Below are positions 55,760 through 64,000 of a DNA stretch of 64,000 bases, piece after piece. Positions within the stretch are counted from its first letter, which is position 1. Each line of letters opens with the position of its first letter. The notes beneath the pieces are model-generated. The model did no database searches. It had not been told where the DNA came from and saw nothing but the letters and a program-made list of their open reading frames with translations. The position numbers and the translations under genes were made by a program. The stretch comes from Pestalotiopsis fici W106-1 (lineage: Eukaryota > Ascomycota > Sordariomycetes > Amphisphaeriales > Sporocadaceae), in assembly GCF_000516985.1 (NCBI RefSeq), contig NW_006917094.1, positions 3,410,001 through 3,474,000 on the forward strand. The letters are read 5' to 3'.

Positions 55760-56473
55760 TTTTACTCAATAGCGACCTTTGCTCACTTCTGGTTTCCGTA
55801 GTACTGTGCGTCTCTAGTAGTAGAATAGAACACGATGGTTTTTTTCGATTGTAAAACATGAAGCGTACCTAGGTAGTCAGACACTGGGAATATGGTGATT
55901 TATTATTAATCCATCTTGAAGCATGCCTGACCAGAGCTGTGGATGCTTTACCGAGGCTCCTCGGAGTAGCCAGAGACCCACTATCTTAGCTGGTCCCCAG
56001 TGAACGTCTCGTTCACCTAAAAGCCGCCTCTGGACCTGAATTATACCATTTAGAGCCTGGTTCTATCTGATCGGAGATTCACACAAACCATAAGTCGATT
56101 ACGAGATTGTAAAATCTACAAAGCAAGAATATGTGACTGAGAACAGTACCTAGTTGACGACCCAATTACCATGACCAAACTACATTATACGATACATGCC
56201 TAGTACCTAGGTACAAATGGCACATACTCAGCACGGTTTACATGCTAAACTTTGAAGTCGACCCTGCAGTGTGCACTTGGCTTAGGTACCTACCTACACA
56301 AGATGACCCGCTGACTGGCTCGCCAATTATCGCCTGATTAGAAGAAGCAGGCATTGCAATTCTTCCTCGACGAATAGAAACCTCCTTTGCTTATTTGTTT
56401 CTGCATCAACGTTCATGCTGACACTGTCGGCTCGTTGCCAAGGATACGCTTGCTCTGGTCGCTAAATTAACCC
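55760..56473. other. Divergent intergenic region with palindrome cluster
   Basis: Contains three members of the recurrent motif in 430 nt: TACCTAGGTA at 55866-55875 and at 56204-56213, and TAGGTACCTACCTA at 56283-56296. No gene. Confidence 0.5.
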
Positions 56474-58843
56474 ATGAGCAAGATGGACATGGCAATAGAT
56501 GATTATTCGACGGGAAAACACATTTTACTCCTGAGAAAATGGCTTGAGCAATGCGACAGACACCATGACGACAGGTGCAAGGCTGTATCGATAGCAGATC
56601 GGCCATCATGGCAAGTGCCAGACTGGGTGATTGATACCAACCAAGGCTGCATCGTTCCAGGCTCCTCGATCAAGCAATACGCAGCCCTGAGCTACGTGTG
56701 GGAGTCACCCTCGCCAGAGGGCAGCCGAGTAACTTCAGAAAGGCTGATGCTCTGCCACGACAATATTGAGGAGTTCCAAAGGCCGGGCTTCCTCTCCGCT
56801 GACGTAAAAAAGAGCCTTCCGGCGGCAGTGCAAGATTCGATTGTCCTGGTCCTGCAATCCGGCGTACGGTATCTCTGGGTCGATTGCCTGTGCATTGTCC
56901 AGCACACAGAAACGACTGGAGACAGGGTCAAGGCGATGAGCGAGATATACTATGGAGCTTATTTCACCATTGTTGCAGCCACAACAGGAGGAGGACTATT
57001 CGATCGAAAGCCTGGCGATAATGTAGCTGCGAAAGCTCGTCGTGCCCTCCTATGGCGCAGGGGTGCCCTTTGGTTTACCGCAAATGCGCAACGTCTCTAT
57101 AGCTCGCTCCTCGCATCACACTGGGCCACTCGTGGGTGGACATTCCAGGAGCAGCTGCTTTCCAAACGATCTATCAACTTTATTGACGAAATAGTCTTCT
57201 GGGACTGTGAATGTTCCGTGTGGTGGCCTAGTTTAGCAGAGCTTGAAAACGGTAGCGGCGACACGAGCAATCCCAAGCCTGGGCCAGAATTTGACTGCAA
57301 TAGTATGAAATACGACACTTTCGGTATTGCGAATGAGAAATATATAGAGGCGCAAAAGCACAAGGAACTGTCCCAGTCGCTCAAGTCAACCTCGGTTCCC
57401 AATTTCAGGCTCTATATGGAGCTGATATGCCGCTACAATCACCGGAATCTCACATACCCCCAGGATGCGCTGCCCGCCTTCTCTGGAGTGCTGAGATGCG
57501 TTGCAGAAGCATCTTCGAGCCGATTTATATGTGGATTGCCGGTCCTCTTTCTTGATGCCGCTCTTCTGTGGCAGCCGCTCTGGAAAGCAAAGAGGAGACT
57601 CGCAACGGACAGGGGCAGAAATATTGCCCCGTCAGCACCACTCCCTTCCTGGTCCTGGGTAGGGTGGCAATGTCTGATTGACCCAGAGAGCATGGTCAGT
57701 GGCCTTGACTATGAAGTAGGAGATGTCATGGACGGCATTTCAGACCCGCCTCACAGGTCTTGGAAAACATCAAAGCTGGTCGACTGGTACATTCTACCAA
57801 ATAAGGATGTCCAAACTGGAGAACTATTGAAAGAGCATCAATGGATGGAGTCATGTAAATTGTTCCAGAGCAGTCCCTACGCTGAAGACTTGCCGAAAGG
57901 ATGGTCCCGCAAGTTGGGTTCCGAATTCGTATCTTGGGAGGAAGCAGGCGATGCCGCCATACTTCAGCTTTGGAAGACTCATGTTGGGGAAACTCCGATG
58001 TCAGAAGACTCTCCGGGGCCAGCGTCCAAGCCGGTTGAGTGGTATTTTCATGGTGTCCAAGACGACATCTTGTACTACTATCCAATTCCTACGAGCAATG
58101 CCTCCTCACCGACTGCCGCAAGTTTAAGCGATGCACCCTTTCTATCCTGCGTCACTACGGTGGCACATTTCAAGGTCCGGAGGATGCTTGTCTGCTGACA
58201 CGTGGCTGAATATGATACAGATTCGGGGATGAGGTATTCTTTGGCCTCTTGTGCCTTTCCTATAAAACAAACCATCATCTATAGAAACAAGCCCAGAGTC
58301 GAGGACTGCAACTCGGTTATGACACTCGAGGATGACCAAGGGAGATGGTCTGGTTTGCTCCGGGTCATGGATGATGATGCGGTCATTGAAAGTGGGCAGA
58401 CGATTCAACTCGTTGCCATATCAAAGGGCAGTACTAGTCGCCGTGAAGCCGCCCAGACTTATGAAGTCTACGTCGACAACTGTGGGTACTACAATGCCGG
58501 AAATGTCCAATACCAATTCGAGTCCGTTGCCAGCACTTGGAGAATATCCGAAGAGTCCATTGATGATGCAATAGGCTCGGCAGTGCCCTCTCAAAAAGAG
58601 AGGTCTCACACCACCTGTGTGGGAAGCGAAAATGAAAAGACCACACCGGATCTGGGGAAGCTCAACTCTAAAAATGTCGAGTCTCGCAAACTTTCGGGAT
58701 GGGGGGATGAGATCTACTTCTTTTACAATGTTCTCTGGGTAGAGACCATTGACGGTGTCATGTATAGGAAAGCGGCCGGACGTATCCCCGAGGACATCTG
58801 GGAGCAGACTTGTGGTATCCCACAGAGAATAGTACTTGGATAA
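56474..58843 (+). CDS. HET-domain protein, second copy; in-frame TGA near the 3' third
   Basis: HET-domain candidate for non-self recognition. Marks: YAALSYVWE, RYLWVDCLCIVQHTE, MSEIYYGAYFTIVAATT, HWATRGWTFQEQLLSKRSINFI, and LPSWSWVGWQ. The first frame runs 574 codons to TGA at 58196-58198. The same frame reopens at once and reads on to 58843 with a typical HET end (IYFFYNVLWVETIDGVMYRKAAGRI). Two explanations: a 99-nt intron 58122..58220 (GTTTAA donor, GATACAG acceptor) that keeps frame and gives 756 aa, or a nonsense mutation. The intron would remove LSCVTTVAHFKV, which looks like real HET-family coding sequence, so a broken allele is quite possible. The upstream ATG context is otherwise good. 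Confidence 0.75.
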
Positions 58844-59520
58844 GGTGGGAGTGGGAGAGGGAGTATCTGGAATGAACGGCCGTATAAGGCGTCAGCATCA
58901 TGCATGCTGTATGCTGAGTCGACAATGGTGATTTGTCGATTCTATCCCATATACAAGGATCCTAGCGAGTCAATTCATTATATCAACATGAAGGCAGTAC
59001 AAAAGCCGTTCCAACAAATCGTCATCAAGTTACTAGACTATACACATTACATTTAAATCAAGGAGGAGGGAATTGAGACCTTTCTGAAAGACCGTGAAAA
59101 TCAACTGCTTCCGCCCAACTCTCAGGTTTCAAACCAAAAGTCCAGACCCAGGCAGCTTCAGGCAGCTGCGAGTAGATGGACCTTACCTTTCAACACGATG
59201 ACACCGATTACCTGTGATGGGCAAGGCCCTAGTCGGCAACATGAATACTACCTAGTAGGTCAGGTAAGTGCATGGAGGTCTGAAATGTTTACCCATTTCC
59301 AGCACCAATGCGCTTTCTCTTGGCAGGGGTAATAACTAAGTAGTAGGTATTCAATTAGTAGCAGCTTCCCTTCCAAGCATCATGATTAGACCCTTGGGCA
59401 GACGGCCAATTTCGAACCATTCAAACTTCCCCTCTCCATTGTTTTGATTCCATCTTGACAAGCATTTTTCTCAAAGTCGCTTTTTGGTCATCTCTTACCC
59501 AACCATGAGCAGCAACCAAT
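58844..59520. other. Intergenic, about 0.7 kb
   Basis: Between the HET and 2EXR genes, same strand. A CTACCTAGTAGGT motif near 59250; no gene. Confidence 0.4.
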
Positions 59521-60581
59521 ATGGCTACTTTGAACACTTTCCACTGCTTTCTTCAACTTCCAAACGAGCTCCAGAATGGAATATGGACAGCCTACAGTGA
59601 CTACAGATCTGGCATGCGACACTGTTTTTCTTATCATGGGGATACTGTTTTGTATGCAGCACTATCCAGCAATAACTATTCGCTGCTTGGCAACCTTGTC
59701 GCCGACTTTGAAGGTCTCGATGCCTGGACTCACCTACGGCGCAAGGGGCCGCCTTTCAAGATGGTGAAGCCGCTCAATAGGGTTTCGGTCCTGGCGGAAC
59801 TGACACATCAGAGAGCAATCTTTGCAGACTGGTGAGAAGCTTTTACATATCAACATATCTCTAGGGGGAGCATAAAGATATGACTTTGCCTATTCCCCCT
59901 ACTTGTGTCATTTTGCTCTTGATCTGGCTCCCCGACGACCGAGAGGAAGCAATCACTAACACACTCTGGTTCTTGAATAGGAAACCATCCAAGAAGTTCT
60001 GGCCCAGTCACCTGCGGTCTTTGCCGGTCCGCAAGCCCCCACTTCCCCATATCTGGGTGAACTTTGAACAGGATATCTTCTACTTTGATATACCCGATAC
60101 GCCGGCGGAGCAATCGTGGTTTCGGACCTTTTTTCCAGATACCTTCATCAAACCCCCCGAGGATGATTACTGGCTATTCAAGGTGCGAAAAATGGCTCTC
60201 CAAGTGCCCACCCTGATGTATCTATATGAACGTGGACCGAACTTTCGTATTCCTCGCCAACTGGATGCTCTTATCTTGCGGCGAATGAAGAACCTCCAGG
60301 TACTGCAGCTCATTGTTTCTATACACGATGAGCCATTCATGATAGAATGGAAGGAGTCTCATTGGGCCGACGATGTCTTCATTCCTGAGCACTACCTTGA
60401 CAATTTAAGCATTAGGTCCATGGGCAATAGTGACAATGCAAGCTTTGATGGAGAGCTAACTCACCGCTACTCACGCCAAAGGAGATGGCAGAGAGGGCAA
60501 GAGTCGGCGCGAGACATTGCAAAGGCACTGAGGAGGCTGGGCATCACTATTGCAATTGAGATCATGTTTCATATATGCTAG
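59521..60581 (+). CDS. 2EXR-domain protein
   Basis: Model join(59521..59831, 59981..60581), 303 aa; intron of 149 nt with a good CACTAAC branch. The 2EXR domain is a fungal N-terminal domain related to F-box-like sequences: FHCFLQLPNELQNGIWTAY opens it, and LPHIWVNFEQDIFYFDI after the splice is the second characteristic block. The junction gives FADWKPSKKFW in frame. The rest has QVLQLIV and basic segments with no other domain. Proteins of this type are abundant and variable in ascomycete accessory regions, and their function is unknown. Its end is 63 nt from the stop of the convergent neighbour. Confidence 0.82.
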
Positions 60582-60644
60582 CAAGAGGGACGAAAACCAC
60601 AAGCTGCAATACTACAATTCAATAAGAAAGTACTAATTTCTATT

Positions 60645-61343
60645 CTACTTACGCGAGTTGTCCCATCGATCAAGACGGAGCGATACCTTATTATAGACTG
60701 CAACGGTGGTATCGCAGAGTCCTCCGAGCTCCTTGGCCACGATAAAGATGTCTTCTACCTGCGAGAATCGTTCAACCTGCCCGTTCTTCTTTCTGAGATC
60801 CGCAACGATGTGATTCGCCGTTGAAAACATGGGTGTGTCTTTGGGCTCGAAAATGTCCCAGACATTTTCTTGTACACACGCCGCCCGGGCGAGGGTCTGG
60901 AGTATCAGCTTGTCCATGCCGGCCCCGTATCGACTTCGGAGGGTCCCGCAGACGTGTTTAAGCTCCGCGATAGGCACATAAAGGTAACACAGAGTAGCCC
61001 ACAACATGGAGATCTCGTCCCAATCGTCCTTGAGCACGCTTCGTCGACGGTCGGCGAGGCGCTCAAAGAGGGATTCGGCCAGCTTACGCCTTGTGGCCGC
61101 GTCCACGTCCTTCATAACCTCTTCCTTGCACAGTACGGCAAGGAGCCGGATTGCACCAACCGGCGTCGCCGTCTGACAGTCGGGGCACTTTTTTGTCTTC
61201 ATATCCAGCGGTATGCCAGATACCACCGAGTTGAGGCGGCTATTCATAGATTCATGCTTACAGATGTAGGCCGTCGTCGACTTGGACTTTCCGCCGGCAC
61301 GTACCGACCTTGTGGAGGCATTGGAGCTGGATCTAGAGAGCAT
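60645..61343 (-). CDS. Unrecognised Cys/His-containing protein
   Basis: 232 aa. Ser/Arg-rich start (MLSRSSSNASTRSVRAGGKSK), then a putative metal site made of ICKHE and KKCPDCQTATPVGA, a long helical stretch with many Arg, Lys, Glu and Asp (LAESLFERLADRRRSVLKDDWDEI), YLYVPIAELKHVC, and a helical C-terminus. I do not recognise the family. A GTAAGT donor sits just before the stop (coding strand, plus positions around 60647-60653), so the true protein may continue through an intron to a short last exon that would overlap the 2EXR gene's stop. The listed end is the simplest reading. Confidence 0.6.
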   Translation of the reverse strand: MLSRSSSNASTRSVRAGGKSKSTTAYICKHESMNSRLNSVVSGIPLDMKTKKCPDCQTATPVGAIRLLAVLCKEEVMKDVDAATRRKLAESLFERLADRRRSVLKDDWDEISMLWATLCYLYVPIAELKHVCGTLRSRYGAGMDKLILQTLARAACVQENVWDIFEPKDTPMFSTANHIVADLRKKNGQVERFSQVEDIFIVAKELGGLCDTTVAVYNKVSLRLDRWDNSRK

Positions 61344-61779
61344 CTTGGGGATGTTTTGTGGGGAAGGGGACGTTGCAAGAGTTTATGATTAAGTTTTCGT
61401 CGTGTATGGATGCGTACCAAAACCTACCTGGGTTTGTATTCTTGATCGTGTCTTGTTCCGAAAATGTTCCACGAGAGTCCGCGTGGTGACTTCTTATATC
61501 CCCTGCATCAAAGGACACCAGCTATTGTCTTCGACTGCAACAAGAGCTAAAGCGACTAAACAAAGAACATTTAGAGCAAAATGCGCATTGTCATTTGGAG
61601 ACTAGGATGACTTTATCTCGGACAATGCCGCAAAAGTTCCATCAAAGGCAGTTGACGATTCACTCATGCTCCAAAATTTTCAACAGAAAAAGCCCGTGAC
61701 GAGTTGACCGTATGACCATGCCAATCATATTTACTCATTCACGCAAAGCACCCAAAGTGCCAATGGAAGCATTCGACGC
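61344..61779. other. Intergenic spacer
   Basis: Between two minus-strand genes. Short frames only. Confidence 0.4.
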
Positions 61780-62346
61780 TCAAGATCGTCGAGACGGAGG
61801 AACCATTGGCTTTTCCCCCAGATCCTCACCAAACTCCTTGCCACCAACGTACAGAGGCTTGATATCCTGCAGCACAAACATCATGCGCGCCCACTCGGTC
61901 TCGGACGTATTGATCCACTGGTGCTGGGTCGCCCGCTGGACGGCCACGTCGCCCCTCTTCATGAGGTGGCGCTCGCCCGAGTCGAGGACCATTTCCACGC
62001 TGCCCTCGAGGATGATGCCGTAGTCGAGGCTCTGGGTGCGGTGCATGTCGCACTTGAAGCCGGGGGCAAAGTCGACGCACCGCAGCACCGAGCCGTTGGG
62101 GTTGACCAGCCCGAGCGTGCCCGCCGCCATGGTCGACTTGTGCTGCGCAATGTCCTTGTCCCCGTTCAGGTCCGGCGGCGACTGCGACGTCGTGTACACG
62201 ACGCTAAAGCCCATGTCGCCGTCGGCGTAGCGCGTCCACTTGAAGTCTTGGTGCTCGGCCACGATGGCCTTGCCCTCGTCGTTGTGGCCCGTGTAGAATT
62301 GGTGTAGCTGGGGCAGCTTGGAGACGGGGCCCTGGGTGCCGTTCAT
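61780..62346 (-). CDS. Cupin-domain protein
   Basis: 188 aa, one exon. A single cupin beta-barrel: motif 1 region DFAPGFKCDMHRTQSLDYGIILEGSVEMVLDSGE carries His and Glu-like ligand positions (the first His of the classic G-x5-HxH is replaced, leaving MHRT), and motif 2 region RGDVAVQRATQHQWINTS carries the second His. Related fungal and bacterial proteins are small metal-binding isomerases, decarboxylases or unknown. The partly changed motif 1 means metal binding is uncertain. Strongly GC-rich coding third positions support the frame. Confidence 0.82.
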   Translation of the reverse strand: MNGTQGPVSKLPQLHQFYTGHNDEGKAIVAEHQDFKWTRYADGDMGFSVVYTTSQSPPDLNGDKDIAQHKSTMAAGTLGLVNPNGSVLRCVDFAPGFKCDMHRTQSLDYGIILEGSVEMVLDSGERHLMKRGDVAVQRATQHQWINTSETEWARMMFVLQDIKPLYVGGKEFGEDLGEKPMVPPSRRS

Positions 62347-62974
62347 GATGACGTTGAAAGGGGAAAATGTAATGTAATGTATCAGATTATAGTAAAAGGA
62401 CTAGCGATTTGGTAAAACCGGGTTACTGGTAATAAGGGTGGTCAGAGAATGCATCCCCAAGAGAGGGACTCCAACATTGCTACCTCGAGCGATATCTCTC
62501 GAGATTACCCCACACCTCACCGCCGAACGTCGCTCCTCTTCTTGCAGGATCATCGTTTCACATTGCATGTAGATTGGGCGAATGAGGTAATGTTGTTGAA
62601 CCGCCATGCATTATTAGCGCTGCTGTGAGTATCCGGAAGGTTCGGAGTATATGCTGCAACCGAGGGATTTGGGGCACCCGCGTTGGTTGTTACGGCCGAT
62701 CGTCTTGCACAATTCGTCTTTTTGACTGTAGTAATGTAAAGGCATTTGACAATACTCCTGAGAAATATTATCATATTAGGGTAGTACAGAGTATTAAGTC
62801 TCCTAAATGTGGCTGGTGGTTTTTTTCCCCTGAAAAAAATGCCAGCATCTTACAACAACTTTGAGTATCCCCATGACATTCCCTTCAAGTGTGAAAGGAC
62901 ACGGCATACATACATGATGTACAGTCACTTGTGTATTTCCTGCAGGGCGTGACATCTTGCCAAGATATCACTGC
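62347..62974. other. Intergenic spacer
   Basis: Between two minus-strand genes. Short frames only; no gene seen. Confidence 0.4.
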
Positions 62975-63672
62975 CTAGGAAAAGACTGAGCCGCCCTCGT
63001 CCAAGCGCTTGGCCTCTTGTCTCAAGTAGTCCGCCTTGAACTTTCGGTACGCAGTTTCAATTCTCTTCTTCCTCTGCGGATCACTGGCAATAGTCCGGGC
63101 GGCCGACCAGGTACCCAGCAGGAAGCCCAGCTCGCCGCCAACAATGGTTCCACCCAGACCAAAGAAGATGTAAGTCGCCCAGTCTCCCAGCCGTGTAGGC
63201 CTGAGATATGGCGTAATGTCCGGAACAGATTCTGCAAAGGGAAGTTTAGCAAAGACTTTTTTCGAGGGACGAAATCCGAGCTCGCGGTCACACGCTTCGG
63301 ATTGGAGGGGGTTTTGTTTCTGGGTGCAGACATACCTGTTCTACCGCCTGCAAAGACAACGTGCGTCGGCTTCTCGGTAGCCCGGAACGCGTTGAACATG
63401 GAAACTCGAGCCTTTCTCAGCCTGAACGCCGCGTAGATGCCCAATCCCAAGCCAACAAGGGTGCCAATGGTGGCCGGAACCGAGACCTTTCCGGCGGCCT
63501 TTTGCAGGACCTCGCGGTCCGACGGCTCGAGGTCATGCTTCATGTGCTCCTCGGCCAATTTGGCCAGGTCCTCACTGTAACATCCCCGGGTTAGCATCTG
63601 TGTCCGTCACTGGGCGGTGCTCTGCACGCAGACTTACTGTTCGGGTGACTTGCGGAAAGCAGCGATAGACAT
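62975..63672 (-). CDS. Two-helix Gly-rich membrane protein, probably mitochondrial
   Basis: Model complement(join(62975..63231, 63336..63574, 63638..63672)), 176 aa; introns of 104 and 63 nt. The first exon gives MSIAAFRKSPEH, continuing EDLAKLAEEHMKHDLEPSD. Two hydrophobic Gly-rich helices follow: PATIGTLVGLGLGIYAAFRL (about 45-65) and YIFFGLGGTIVGGELGFLLGT, with GxxxG-type packing, separated by VVFAGGRTGESVPDITPYLRP, which is created by splicing. A basic tail (SDPQRKKRIETAYRKFKADYLRQEAKR) ends the protein. The layout suggests a small organelle-membrane protein conserved in filamentous fungi. I do not know its role. Confidence 0.82.
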
Positions 63673-64000
63673 TTTGAACGTGCTGTATCAGACGCTGTGT
63701 GAATTAGACTAATTTGATGTTGAGCAATGGGATGACAAGGAAAGACGTGATTGTTTACGCCCTTGAGACAGAAACAGAGTGTAGCTCGACTTGGCTGATG
63801 ACGTCATTGGCACGACATGGAGCTATAGTCGCATGGCTCGGATACGTAACGCAAACCGAGGTTCGTCTTCTTGACCACTACAATGAGATGCGTTAGAACC
63901 AAAGTTTCAAACAATGGCATTTGGAATTGGCCAATTCAGAATCATGTGTTTATTCAAGGCAGCAAAAAGCTTGTCTGGTAGGGAACACAGCGCTTTGACA
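63673..64000. other. Upstream flank, end of window
   Basis: 5' region of the two-helix protein gene. Nothing else seen. Confidence 0.4.

Noticed and set aside
61921..62307. Plus-strand frame over the cupin gene
   Set aside because: Val/Leu/Arg/His-rich antisense reading of a GC-biased gene.
1..64000. tRNA, rRNA, CRISPR arrays, inverted-repeat transposons
   Set aside because: Reading through both strands I found no tRNA A/B-box pair, no repeat-spacer array, and no transposase, reverse transcriptase or long terminal repeat.

Overview
The window is filamentous ascomycete DNA (Pezizomycotina, most likely a sordariomycete; I cannot name the genus). The evidence is short GT-AG introns of about 55-120 nt with CTAAC/CTGAC-like branch sites, compact genes on both strands, and families typical of these fungi: HET, NACHT-ankyrin, Zn2Cys6 regulator, 2EXR, DUF3431, Thr-rich cell-surface protein, P450. 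I assembled exons by hand from splice signals, reading-frame continuity and family motifs. I found no rRNA, tRNA, CRISPR array or transposon.

Left part (1-16.4 kb): the 3' part of a GH31 alpha-glucosidase, an Asp/Glu racemase-family gene, a DUF3431 gene, a HET-domain gene, a divergent pair of regulators (a nine-exon Zn2Cys6 factor and a fungal-TF-domain protein whose start I could not resolve), a RidA-family gene, and a secreted Thr/Val-rich protein in which four equal 45-nt exons each carry one 15-residue repeat. A gene-poor stretch of about 4 kb follows (16.4-20.4 kb).

Middle (20.4-43 kb): SAM methyltransferase, amidase, metallo-beta-lactamase-fold protein, ubiquilin/Dsk2, quinone oxidoreductase, a small membrane protein, cytochrome P450, a family 2 glycosyltransferase tail to tail with it, a probable mitochondrial protein, and a large NACHT-ankyrin (NLR-like) gene whose P-loop is completed by a 25-nt exon.

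Right part (43-64 kb): RING-H2 protein with a GC-AG intron at its last zinc ligand, FAD monooxygenase, class II aldolase-like protein, DUF5519 protein, RWD/DUF1115 protein, Mcp1/DUF1691 membrane protein, C2H2 protein, acyl-CoA thioesterase, a second HET gene with an in-frame TGA, a 2EXR gene, an unrecognised Cys/His protein, a cupin, and a two-helix membrane protein.

How they fit together: mostly separate housekeeping or accessory genes. There is no PKS, NRPS or terpene-synthase core, so the P450, methyltransferase and monooxygenase should not be read as one biosynthetic cluster. The accessory theme is non-self recognition (two HET genes and one NLR-like gene). A short palindrome, TACCTAGGTA, recurs outside coding sequence far more often than chance would give.
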